From: Nitrospiraceae bacterium
GTDB taxonomy: Bacteria; Nitrospirota; Nitrospiria; Nitrospirales; UBA8639
Assembly: GCA_020632595.1 (NCBI GenBank)
Contig: JACKFF010000015.1
Location: 18,271 to 82,270, forward strand
DNA length: 64,000 bases
Reading direction: 5' to 3'
Shown here: piece by piece, positions 49,731 through 57,596 of the stretch
Layout of the letters: each line of letters opens with the position of its first letter
Numbering within the stretch: position 1 is the stretch's first letter
The notes under the pieces: generated by a model
The model's input: only the letters and a program-made list of their open reading frames with translations
What the model was told of the DNA's origin: nothing
The model's database searches: none
Made by a program: the position numbers and the translations under genes

Positions 49731-49825
49731 ATCAAAGGTGCCTCATGTCGAACGAAGAGCACGAGCATGGAAGTGACGTACGGAAAAGCCTGATGAACCT
49801 CTAATAGGAAAAAGGAGAAACCGTT

Positions 49826-50251
49826 ATGCCGGTACAAGTCTATGGAGTCAATCACGTAGTGATCGAAGTTGACGATGCGCAAAAAGCCGTCGAGTTTTAT
49901 GCGGATGTCTTCAATCTTGAGATGCTGCGGGGTGGGGAGGGCAACGCCTGGTGCAAAATGGGAGAGCATCAGTTTTTGGCCATTTTTGAAGTGAAAACCC
50001 TTCAACCGGATCGCACCAAACATTTCGGCATCATGGTCCGGGACGACGCTCAGGTAAAAGAAGTACGGGAAAAAATCACCAAGAAATATGGACTGGAGGT
50101 CCATCCGGATTTTCGATGTGATTTCCGGGATCCCTGGGGTAATCGGATCCAGGTCGGGGATCTGCATGATGAATCCTTAATCTGGCTTCTTCCGTACAGG
50201 GAGGTTCAGGATATTGGAATCACATTTGCCTCACCGACGAGTGCCTCCTGA
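49826..50251 (+). CDS. VOC-family protein (second)
   Basis: A 141-residue VOC protein with VYGVNHVVIEVDDAQKAVEFY in the first module (His ligand) and KHFGIMVRDD (second His) in the second. The third ligand position reads NRIQVGD, i.e. Gln instead of the usual Glu, so metal binding or activity may differ. AAAGGAGAAACC lies 5-6 bases before the ATG. It is followed closely by the sigma-54 activator gene, with a hairpin overlapping its stop codon. Confidence 0.83.
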   Translation: MPVQVYGVNHVVIEVDDAQKAVEFYADVFNLEMLRGGEGNAWCKMGEHQFLAIFEVKTLQPDRTKHFGIMVRDDAQVKEVREKITKKYGLEVHPDFRCDFRDPWGNRIQVGDLHDESLIWLLPYREVQDIGITFASPTSAS

Positions 50252-50263
50252 TCGCAGGAGGCA
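50242..50263 (+). terminator. hairpin at the end of the second VOC gene
   Basis: TGCCTCCTG / CAGGAGGCA, a perfect 9-bp stem whose loop ATCG contains the first bases after the coding end; the stop codon lies within it. A run of eight T follows only about 18 bases later. It may be an attenuator or weak terminator in front of the activator gene. Confidence 0.45.
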
Positions 50264-50318
50264 ACCGGGGGCCGGGTGACTTTTTTTTGATAGATGGAAT
50301 CGGCGATACTGGTGTCCT

Positions 50319-52370
50319 ATGAATGAACGGACTCAGTCGGTTCCCGGGGATCTTGATCCGCGTTCCCACGCTCTGCTGGAGGTCTCAGAATCGATTGCGG
50401 CCCATCGGGACCTGACCACCCTGTTACAGGACCTGGCTCAACGACTTCCCCGCATCGTCCCCCTCAATTTCATCGGCCTGGCTCTCCATCGGTCCGAGCG
50501 GAACACCATCCAGGATTACCTCATTCAGGCCAATATTCCTGCGGATATTCAGGGCGGGAAAGAGTGGGCTTTGGATGCCCATCCCAGTGGCTGGGTGTGG
50601 CAAACCCAGCAGCCGTTGATTATTTCCGACCTGACTCAGGACTCCCGCTTTCCCACAGTGCTCCCGTTAATGCTCGAAGACGGGGTGCAGTCGATCTGTA
50701 CGGTTCCGTTGACGACCGCATTACGCCGTCTGGGAGCAATCGACTTCGCGAGCGTGGAAAAAGGCACCTACCAGGATTCGGAATTGACGTTTCTGCTTCA
50801 GGTCGCCAGGCAGGTGGCGGTGGCCGTGGACAATGTCCTGCATCAGGAGGAATTGTGCCGCGAGCGGGATCGCTTGCAAGTCCTGTTGGACGTCAACAAC
50901 GCAGTGGTATCCAAACTGGAATTGGGGGATTTGTTTGCCACTATGGTCACGTCCTTGCGACGGGTGATTCCTCATGAAGCCACCAGCTTATATTTCTATA
51001 ATCCCGATGCGAAGAACTTTCGTCGACAGGTGCTGAATTTTCCTTCAGGAAAAGGCTTGTTGGGGGGAAGCCATTCCATTGCCCTTGATGATACGCCGGC
51101 CGGAGAAGCGTTCCGATCACGAAAAACGGTGTGTTGGCATGAAGCCGATCTGCAACCATTTCATTCCGATACCGCCCGGCAGTTGATCGCAGAGGGCGTG
51201 AAATCCGGGTGCTGTGTGCCCCTCATGCTGCCCGATCGGGTCCTGGGAACATTGAATGTCGGCAGCACCCGTCCCTCGGCCTTTTCCACGGCGGACGCCG
51301 ACCTGCTCACGCAAGTCGCCGGACAAGTGGCGATTGCGCTTGATAATGCCCTTGCCTATCGGGAAATTACCGAATTAAAAGAAAAGCTGGAAAAGGAGAA
51401 TGTCTATCTCCGGGATGAAATTCGGACAGAAACCAACTTCGAGGAAATTGTCGGCGAGAGCCCCGGCTTAAAGCGTGTCCTCCAACAATTGGGAATTGTC
51501 GCCCCGACCGACTCGACGGTGCTGATTCTGGGTGAGACGGGCACAGGCAAGGAACTCATCGCCCGCGCGCTCCACCAACTCAGCACGCGAAAAGACCAGG
51601 CCTTTGTCAAAATTAACTGCGCGGCCATTCCCACGGGTCTGTTGGAAAGTGAACTATTCGGCCACGAAAAAGGGGCCTTTACGGGGGCGATTTCTCAAAA
51701 GGTCGGGCGCTTTGAGCTTGCTCATCGCGGCACCATTTTCCTGGACGAAATCGGGGAAGTGCCGTTGGAATTGCAATCCAAGTTGCTCCGGGTGCTCCAG
51801 GAACAGGAGTTTGAACGGCTGGGCGGGACGCGCACGATCCGGGTGGATGTTCGTCTGGCGGCGGCCACCAACCGCGATTTAATGCAGATGGTGGATGCCG
51901 GGGAATTCCGTAGTGACTTGTATTACCGGTTGAATGTCTTTCCGATCACGATACCACCTCTTCGCGACCGGCAAGAGGATATCCCGATTCTCGTTCGGTA
52001 TTTTGCTCAGCGGTATGCCACCAGGATGAAAAAGCCCATCGAAACCATTCCGACCAGGACGATGGAACGTCTGGCAGGCTATCCCTGGCCGGGAAATATC
52101 CGTGAACTGGAAAACCTGATTGAGCGTGCTGTGATTCTTTCGCAGGGTTCCGAACTGGCTGTGCCGTTATTGGACCTCAAAGCAAACCTTCAGCGGTCGA
52201 CTCAGCCCATAACAACATTAGAAGGAGCCGAACGGGATCACATCCTCCGTGCTCTGCAGGATACCAAATGGGTGATCGGCGGCGCTTCAGGCACGGCGGC
52301 ACGGCTGGGGATGAAACGCACCACGTTGATTTCAAAAATGAAAAAGCTTGGAATTTCGCGCCCGACGTAA
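50319..52370 (+). CDS. sigma-54-dependent activator with two GAF domains
   Basis: A 683-residue enhancer-binding protein of the FhlA/NorR-like layout without a receiver domain. GAF 1 (about 20-175) and GAF 2 (about 190-345) are followed by a coiled coil, then the AAA+ domain (about 370-610). That domain has Walker A GETGTGKE at about 405, GAFTGA at about 451, FLDEIGEVP, and WPGNIREL. A Fis-type helix-turn-helix ends it (GTAARLGMKRTTLISKMKKL). It lacks the PAS domain of the activator at 24582. Sigma-54 promoters with shared upstream sites lie before the VOC gene at 47656 and before doxX at 53591, either side of it, so it is the best candidate to control them. Confidence 0.93.
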   Translation: MNERTQSVPGDLDPRSHALLEVSESIAAHRDLTTLLQDLAQRLPRIVPLNFIGLALHRSERNTIQDYLIQANIPADIQGGKEWALDAHPSGWVWQTQQPLIISDLTQDSRFPTVLPLMLEDGVQSICTVPLTTALRRLGAIDFASVEKGTYQDSELTFLLQVARQVAVAVDNVLHQEELCRERDRLQVLLDVNNAVVSKLELGDLFATMVTSLRRVIPHEATSLYFYNPDAKNFRRQVLNFPSGKGLLGGSHSIALDDTPAGEAFRSRKTVCWHEADLQPFHSDTARQLIAEGVKSGCCVPLMLPDRVLGTLNVGSTRPSAFSTADADLLTQVAGQVAIALDNALAYREITELKEKLEKENVYLRDEIRTETNFEEIVGESPGLKRVLQQLGIVAPTDSTVLILGETGTGKELIARALHQLSTRKDQAFVKINCAAIPTGLLESELFGHEKGAFTGAISQKVGRFELAHRGTIFLDEIGEVPLELQSKLLRVLQEQEFERLGGTRTIRVDVRLAAATNRDLMQMVDAGEFRSDLYYRLNVFPITIPPLRDRQEDIPILVRYFAQRYATRMKKPIETIPTRTMERLAGYPWPGNIRELENLIERAVILSQGSELAVPLLDLKANLQRSTQPITTLEGAERDHILRALQDTKWVIGGASGTAARLGMKRTTLISKMKKLGISRPT

Positions 52371-52399
52371 TGGTGTGCGGGCAACTGAGGAATAGGTCT

Positions 52400-52840
52400 A
52401 TGCAAGGATTTCTGGATCACATTGTGCTGAATATCGAAGATGATGAAACTATCATCGATTTCTACACCAACATTTTGATGTTACCGGCGGAGCGACTCGA
52501 AGACTATGTCGCCGGGAACGCGCCGTTTCCTTCTGTGCGCATCAATCAACATACCGTCATCGACTTATTTCCCAGGAAGTTGTGGGAGCAGAATATTCCG
52601 GCGGGGCAAGGATTCCGCAACCTGAATCACTTGTGTCTTTCCCTCACCAAAAAGGATTGGGAAGACTTACAAGGCCGACTTCGTGATCAGAAGATTGCCA
52701 TCAGCGAAGGGCCTGTCCAACGGTGGGGAGCGCGGGGATCGGGAACCTCAATCTATTTCACCGACCCTGAAGGAAATGTGATCGAGGCCCGATTTTATGA
52801 AGGAAATGATCAGCCAAAGAAATGCCTGCTTGGGACATAA
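52400..52840 (+). CDS. VOC-family protein (third)
   Basis: A 146-residue VOC protein: LDHIVLNIEDDETIIDFYTN and LNHLCLSLTKKDW carry the two His ligands, and NVIEARFYE the Glu. The conserved pattern suggests a metal-dependent enzyme. The start ATG at 52400 has GAGGAATAG before it and lies 29 bases after the stop of the sigma-54 activator, so the two are an operon. Substrate unknown. Confidence 0.86.
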   Translation: MQGFLDHIVLNIEDDETIIDFYTNILMLPAERLEDYVAGNAPFPSVRINQHTVIDLFPRKLWEQNIPAGQGFRNLNHLCLSLTKKDWEDLQGRLRDQKIAISEGPVQRWGARGSGTSIYFTDPEGNVIEARFYEGNDQPKKCLLGT

Positions 52841-52960
52841 CGACCTCGTTGAACATCCAACCCGGCGAATCGCTCTATCGCTGACAAAACTGGACTTCAT
52901 TGCCCCTGTTTTCTTTATCGTCATCCCTGCCCCTCATCAGCTAGGAGCCACCTGAACAAG

Positions 52961-53209
52961 CGGAGTGTTGAATAATTAAGATTTTCAAGGACCAATTTGC
53001 GCAGGATTAGATGACTCATCAAAGGCTCCGGGTCGGTTCAAAAAAGCATGCCCTGAGTCTTCCCGAAGGGTCCGTCCAGCAAGGCCGCAACCGTTTTTAC
53101 ACGCGGAGCGTATGCTGAGTACGTGAGCACAGAAAAATGGCGACCTGCCTGCGCGAAGCCGCTCCGGCGAAGGCAGGGAACGCCGCTGGCGGCTTTTTTC
53201 AACAGACCC
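52961..53209 (+). mobile_element. miniature element, copy D, enlarged by two inserts
   Basis: Ends CGGAGTGTTGAA and TTCAACAGACCC, with a 5-bp target duplication ACAAG (52956-52960 and 53210-53214). At 249 bp it equals the 191-bp core plus two inserts. One is 24 bp after CAAAAAAG, resembling the common dispersed palindrome CCCTGAG...CGAAGGG. The other is 34 bp after ATGGCGA, the palindrome CCTGCCT...AGGCAGG. The core is otherwise close to copy B. Confidence 0.9.
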
Positions 53210-53370
53210 ACAAGGCCGCCACGCTGGATTCTCGATACACACTCTAGGGCCTAACCAATCCTCTCCTTATCTCTCATCCCCGCAATTCGTCAGCGGGGGG
53301 CCATCGAGAGTTCTATGCACATCCCTTCCGTATTACCATCCCCCTCGTCTTCATGACGTCCTTTCGACAC

Positions 53371-53403
53371 GAGTCGATATATCGTCATTGTTGATTCGAC
53401 ACC
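53371..53403 (+). promoter_or_regulatory. candidate enhancer site (UAS) upstream of doxX
   Basis: GAGTCGATATATCGTCATTG at 53371-53390 contains the palindrome CGATATATCG and is flanked by TTCGACAC direct repeats (53364-53371 and about 53395-53403). It starts 114 bases before the -24 GG of the promoter at 53485, exactly as the related site before the VOC gene at 47656. Confidence 0.7.
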
Positions 53404-53483
53404 CGCGTGCTGAGCCTTCCGATCATTCCTTGAAATGGTCATTGATTCAATGAGTTATGACATTATTGGTTCCTCCGGCAAGC

Positions 53484-53499
53484 TGGAACGGCTCTTGCC
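53484..53499 (+). promoter_or_regulatory. sigma-54 promoter of doxX
   Basis: TGGAAC-GGCTC-TTGCC, with GG at 53485-53486 and GC at 53497-53498. The transcript start is predicted near 53510, about 80 bases before the doxX start. It is the second instance of the TGGAAC-N5-TTGC type. Confidence 0.75.
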
Positions 53500-53590
53500 A
53501 TATGTAAGGAGTAAGAGTTCAACAAAGCTTTCGTTGGAACAAACCATGACAAACCACACACATTTATTCATTCACAAAGGAGAGGAAGCC

Positions 53591-54085
53591 ATGAAAACAT
53601 TTTTTCAAACAGAAGAGCGGTGGGCGCCGGTGATTTTACGAGTGATGTTGGCGCTGGTCATTTTTCCTCATGGGGCGCAAAAGTTGCTGGGATGGTATGG
53701 CGGAAACGGGTTTGAGGGCACCATGGGATTCTTTACCCAGCAGATGGGTCTGCCCTGGGTGATTGCCTTTCTGGTCATTATCGGAGAATCGGTGGGCGCG
53801 CTTGCCCTGGCCGCCGGATTCATGACGCGGTTCACCGCAGCCAGTTTGGGCATCATCATGTTGGGGGCGATCGCCACGGTGCACTGGTCGAACGGGTTTT
53901 TCATGAACTGGTTTGGCCAACAGGCCGGCGAAGGATTCGAGTATCACCTGCTCGTCATTGGTATGGGGCTTTCATTAATGGTGACGGGCGGCGGGAAGTG
54001 GTCGGTTGATCAGGTGATTGGCAAATGGCTTTCACCGCAGGAATCAACCCACGCTGATGGGACTCGCCGGACCGCGGCAGCCTAA
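53591..54085 (+). CDS. DoxX-family membrane protein
   Basis: A 164-residue integral membrane protein with four likely membrane segments: VILRVMLALVIFPHGAQKLL, GLPWVIAFLVIIGESVGALA, ASLGIIMLGAIATVHW and YHLLVIGMGLSLMV. The HGAQKLLGWYGG motif is typical of the family. DoxX-type proteins are implicated in quinone-linked or thiol redox stress responses in other bacteria. The ATG at 53591 has AAAGGAGAGGA before it; an earlier in-frame start at 53435 lies within the promoter region and is unlikely. Preceded by the sigma-54 promoter and enhancer-like site. The following genes are in the same direction. Confidence 0.87.
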   Translation: MKTFFQTEERWAPVILRVMLALVIFPHGAQKLLGWYGGNGFEGTMGFFTQQMGLPWVIAFLVIIGESVGALALAAGFMTRFTAASLGIIMLGAIATVHWSNGFFMNWFGQQAGEGFEYHLLVIGMGLSLMVTGGGKWSVDQVIGKWLSPQESTHADGTRRTAAA

Positions 54086-54214
54086 GCGTCGCAGGGTTAA
54101 TCAAAATATTAGGAATTGAAATGCATCATTATGAAAAGGAGTCAAGAAATGAATATGCGCCAAATCCGTCAGGATAGTACCAGGGTTATTTCAACAACCA
54201 TAAAGGAGGAAGTG

Positions 54215-54760
54215 ATGAACCGTACCATGAATATCCACATGATAATGTTATCAGCGGTAATGGGCATGGTTTTTCTTTTGTCCGGTATCGGGCATGCGGA
54301 CTCCCAGGGCGTCAGCCATGGACATAAGCAGGTCACCGGAGTCGTAACAACGGAGAAAGGTGGGATTCTCACGGTTAAAACGCCCACCGGGAACTATACT
54401 CTGACCGAGAATGCATCGCATCGGCATGGCCACGCGGTCCCCAAGGTGGGAGACGAAGTGACCCTGGTGCTGGATGAGAACAACGCCGTCATCGAGGCCC
54501 ATCCCAAGGGCGAGGAAGGCATCCATCACTTCTATACGGGGAAGTTGGTGTATATGGGAAAAATGAACAAGGAAATCAAACTGGAAACTTCCGAGGGTGA
54601 GAAAGTGTTTCCGCTTGGTCGGCTGGAGATCAAAACCAAGCCCATCGAAGAAGGTGCCATGGTGACGGTTGAAGTGAATGAAGGCGGAACCGTTATTGAT
54701 CTGCATCGTGCTTCGCATGACGAAAAAAGCATCAATGCCAAAGGGAAAACGCACGAGTAA
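54215..54760 (+). CDS. exported beta-rich protein, unknown
   Basis: A 181-residue protein with a signal peptide (MNRTMNIHMIMLSAVMGMVF...GHA). The mature part holds two repeated short-strand modules: KQVTGVVTTEKGGILTVKTP and YTGKLVYMGKMNKEIKLETS, and elements such as VPKVGDEVTLVLDENNAVIE and GAMVTVEVNEGGTVIDLHRA. The pattern resembles small OB-like or SH3-like barrels with His-rich loops (NASHRHGHAVP). AAAGGAGGAAGTG precedes the ATG. It follows doxX by 129 bases in the same direction. Not recognised as a family. Confidence 0.78.
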   Translation: MNRTMNIHMIMLSAVMGMVFLLSGIGHADSQGVSHGHKQVTGVVTTEKGGILTVKTPTGNYTLTENASHRHGHAVPKVGDEVTLVLDENNAVIEAHPKGEEGIHHFYTGKLVYMGKMNKEIKLETSEGEKVFPLGRLEIKTKPIEEGAMVTVEVNEGGTVIDLHRASHDEKSINAKGKTHE

Positions 54761-54881
54761 CGAGGCGGATGTGAATAATGATGTGGCTCGATCTCGTACC
54801 CGATGGTGGGAGATCGGGCTCATCTTCAGAGACCGATGAAAGTGGAACAATAAAAAAGCGGAGAGACGAAAAAGGAGTTCA

Positions 54882-55568
54882 ATGATGGTATCCCTCAATG
54901 GAAAAGTTGTCATGATCACAGGGGCATCGGGTGGCTTGGGCCAGGCGGTGACCAAAGCATTCTCCCAGGCGGGTGCCAAGGTGGTGGTCGTGGGCCGGGA
55001 ACTTCCTCAGACACTTCCGGAAGGTCTGCTGGGCCTTGCAGCGGATGTCACCGATGAGGTTGAGGTTCAGCGCCTCATGAAGGAGGCCGTTGAAAAAACC
55101 ACACGCCTCGATTGCGTGATCAATCTTGTTGGCGGGTTTGCCATGGGTCGCCTTGCCGACACGGACGCATCCGCGTGGTCCCGAATGCTCTCCCTCAATT
55201 TGACCTCGGCCTTTTTGCTGTCGAGGGAGGCGACACGCCTGATGACCAAACAAGGCGCTGGTCGCATGATCCATATTGCGGCTCGCGCCGCCGTGGATCG
55301 GTTTCCCGGTGCCGGTGCGTATATTGTCTCAAAGTCGGGCCTTCTGGCTCTGATCAAAGTGCTGGCTCTTGAGTTAGCCGGTTCGGGCGTGAAAGTGAAC
55401 GGGGTGCTGCCATCCACCATTGATACGCCGGCTAATCGGGAAAGCATGCCTGACGCCGATCCTAACCAATGGGTGAAGCCGGAAGCCATTGCCGCGCTGC
55501 TGGTTTTTCTTGCCTCTGATGAGGCTGATTCGCTGAATGGAGCGCTCATTCCTATCGGGGCAGCATAA
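54882..55568 (+). CDS. SDR-family oxidoreductase
   Basis: A 228-residue short-chain dehydrogenase/reductase. N-terminal cofactor motif TGASGGLGQA, central NLVGG (NNAG position replaced by NLVG), and the active-site YxxxK as AYIVSK. The usual catalytic Ser about 13 residues before the Tyr is not obvious: the segment reads MIHIAARAAVDRF. The enzyme may therefore be unusual or use another residue. AAAGGAG lies 5-6 bases before the ATG. Substrate unknown. Same direction as the surrounding stress-like genes. Confidence 0.87.
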   Translation: MMVSLNGKVVMITGASGGLGQAVTKAFSQAGAKVVVVGRELPQTLPEGLLGLAADVTDEVEVQRLMKEAVEKTTRLDCVINLVGGFAMGRLADTDASAWSRMLSLNLTSAFLLSREATRLMTKQGAGRMIHIAARAAVDRFPGAGAYIVSKSGLLALIKVLALELAGSGVKVNGVLPSTIDTPANRESMPDADPNQWVKPEAIAALLVFLASDEADSLNGALIPIGAA

Positions 55569-55654
55569 GAATGAGGGTGCATGTATCAATTAATCAATTA
55601 ATGTTTCAATTCGTAGGATGAACCGTCAATTATTATTCATTGAAAGGAGAAGGG

Positions 55655-56005
55655 ATGATGAGTATTCAACAACAGGTTCAAGCTGTGATCGATGGAGTTT
55701 TGGCCGGGAAACTTTTGGAGACATTTGACAAGTACTACGCTGATAACGTGGTGATGAGCGAAAACCTAAAGGACGAGCGAGTCGGGAAAGCCGCCAACCG
55801 GGAATATGAACAACAATTTTTAAATAATGTTCAGGAATTCCATGGGGCCCGGATCGGACGGACGATCGTTGACGGGAATCATGCCGCCGTGGAATGGACG
55901 TTTGACCTGACCTTCAAAGGGGGAAACCGCGTGCAAATGCAGCAGGTGGCCGTGCAAACCTGGAAGGATGGAAAAATCATTCGGGAAGATTTTTATCATG
56001 GGTAA
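55655..56005 (+). CDS. NTF2-like/SnoaL-like protein
   Basis: A 116-residue cone-fold protein: QQVQAVIDGVLAGKLLETFD, KYYADNVVMSENLKDERVGK and VQMQQVAVQTWKDGKIIRED. Such proteins are polyketide cyclases, ketosteroid isomerase-like enzymes or binding proteins. The fold gives no substrate. The start is at the ATG at 55655 (or the next ATG at 55658), both with AAAGGAGAAGG before them. It follows the SDR gene by 86 bases. Confidence 0.8.
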   Translation: MMSIQQQVQAVIDGVLAGKLLETFDKYYADNVVMSENLKDERVGKAANREYEQQFLNNVQEFHGARIGRTIVDGNHAAVEWTFDLTFKGGNRVQMQQVAVQTWKDGKIIREDFYHG

Positions 56006-56119
56006 AGAATTCCTGTGATCTGAAACACCAATGCCTACGAACCTGTAACGCGCACAAGGCCATGGAGCCTAAGAGATTCAGATCCCCGGGTCTCAACGGT
56101 GTTGATAAGGAATGAGGTT

Positions 56120-56419
56120 ATGATTCGAGTCACCACGCACATAGATGACACGATGATCACCGTACAGTTGGAAGGCCGTCTTGCCGGACCTGCCGTTCGC
56201 GAAGCTGAACGGTGTTGGCAGGAGACATGCGCGGAGAATCCGGGTCGACCACGTCGACTGGATCTGCGGGGGGTGACGTTTTTGGATCAGGAAGGGAAAT
56301 TATTTCTAAAACGGGTCTTTCAGCAGGGAGCGAGTTTTCTCTCTTCCGGCTGTCTGACCCGGGCCTATGTTGAAGAAATCACCCGTTCTTCTCAAGAGGC
56401 AGTCGAGGGAACGTGCTGA
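56120..56419 (+). CDS. STAS-like small protein
   Basis: A 99-residue protein similar in layout to the STAS protein at 27418: MIRVTTHIDDTMITVQLEGRL, RRLDLRGVTFLDQEGKLFLK. The position of the regulatory Ser is DQEG. The C-terminal helix carries KRVFQQGASFLSSGCLTRAY. The ATG at 56120 is used; a TTG-type start further upstream is possible. It ends 15 bases before the pirin start, so the two are likely co-transcribed. It is a candidate regulatory or antagonist protein without visible sigma partner. Confidence 0.65.
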   Translation: MIRVTTHIDDTMITVQLEGRLAGPAVREAERCWQETCAENPGRPRRLDLRGVTFLDQEGKLFLKRVFQQGASFLSSGCLTRAYVEEITRSSQEAVEGTC

Positions 56420-56434
56420 AGAAAGGAGTCCACC

Positions 56435-57307
56435 ATGGCGCAACGGAAATCAGTGACAGGAATCTACAAAGCGGGGTCCACCCATATGGTCGGGGACGGG
56501 TTTCCGGTACGGAATATCTTTCCAAGCCACGATCTGACCGAAGAAATCAGCCCCTTTCTGCTCTTGGATTATGCGGGTCCGGCATCGTTCCCTCCGACGA
56601 ATCAACGGCTGGGTGTCGGAGAGCATCCTCATCGTGGGTTTGAGACCGTGACCATTGTCTATCAGGGAAGGGTCGCGCATCGCGATTCAGCCGGAAACGG
56701 AGGAACCATCGGACCGGGGGATGTGCAATGGATGACGGCGGCCTCGGGTGTGGTCCATGAAGAACTCCATGAGCAAGCCTGGGCCAGGGAGGGGGGCACG
56801 CTACAAATGATTCAACTCTGGGTCAATCTTCCCGGGTCATTAAAAATGAGCGCGCCCCGGTACCAAACCCTGCTCAATGCAGACATTCCTCAAGCCAATC
56901 TTGGGGGCCAGGGCGGTGTGCTCCGTGTGATCGCCGGGGAATATGAGGGACTTAAAGGGCCGGCCAGGACGTTTACGCCCGTGCACCTGTATGATCTGAG
57001 ATTGGTAGCCGGGCACAAGGGTGAGCTCAGTCTTCCGGTTGGATATAATACCGGCGTATTTGTGTTAAGTGGGGGATTGGTTTTGAATGGATCACACAAA
57101 GTCGGGGAGGCGGAAATGGCTCTTTGTGACCGGCAGGGAACGACGGTGAATGTTGAGGCCATGGAGGAGACCAGGGTGTTGGTGCTGAGTGGGGAACCGA
57201 TTCTGGAACCGGTCGCCCGGATGGGCCCCTTTGTCATGAACACGGAGGAAGAGCTTGTGCAGGCGGTGAACGATTATCGTGCGGGAAGGATGGGGCGACT
57301 GGACTGA
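56435..57307 (+). CDS. pirin-family protein
   Basis: A 290-residue bicupin. The metal-binding pattern of the N-terminal cupin is visible: GEHPHRGFETVTIVYQG (His pair), WMTAASGVVHEELHEQ (His and Glu). The C-terminal cupin follows (TPVHLYDLRLVAGHKGELSL). Pirins of this type are redox-sensitive regulators or quercetinases. GAAAGGAGTCCACC lies before the ATG at 56435. The STAS-like gene directly upstream forms an operon with it. Confidence 0.92.
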   Translation: MAQRKSVTGIYKAGSTHMVGDGFPVRNIFPSHDLTEEISPFLLLDYAGPASFPPTNQRLGVGEHPHRGFETVTIVYQGRVAHRDSAGNGGTIGPGDVQWMTAASGVVHEELHEQAWAREGGTLQMIQLWVNLPGSLKMSAPRYQTLLNADIPQANLGGQGGVLRVIAGEYEGLKGPARTFTPVHLYDLRLVAGHKGELSLPVGYNTGVFVLSGGLVLNGSHKVGEAEMALCDRQGTTVNVEAMEETRVLVLSGEPILEPVARMGPFVMNTEEELVQAVNDYRAGRMGRLD

Positions 57308-57596
57308 GCCGGTTTGCGGGCTTTCTGACTCTCACGAGAAGGGACGCGTGGAACGAAGCGGGAAGGAGATGAGCGGTGGAAGAAAAAGGTGTTTGTCAAA
57401 ATGTGAAGATTTTTGTTCGGCCGTAATAATCGTGACCATCTGACGTCTACACATTTAAAAAGATAATGTTCTGCAATGAGGATGAAGGAAAGACAACCCT
57501 TATGGATGAGTCAACCATTCAGAGAACAGCACAATTTAAAAGTTCCGGCATGAAACCCGTGAATGGAATTGACCGGAATTGGTGGGAACCAACCAG
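57308..57596 (+). other. promoter spacer before the RND operon
   Basis: About 290 bases, with no recognised gene, repeat or terminator. It should hold the promoter of the efflux operon. Confidence 0.4.

Larger units (their letters stand above)
52841..53590 (+). other. spacer with element D and doxX regulatory sites
   Basis: About 750 bases, with no gene. It contains miniature element D (52961-53209), a candidate enhancer site (53364-53403) and a sigma-54 promoter (53484-53499), listed separately. Confidence 0.7.

Noticed and set aside
47656..52840. A glyoxalase I/II methylglyoxal pathway
   Set aside because: VOC proteins alone do not show this. No glyoxalase II-type metallo-beta-lactamase gene and no glutathione-related gene is nearby.
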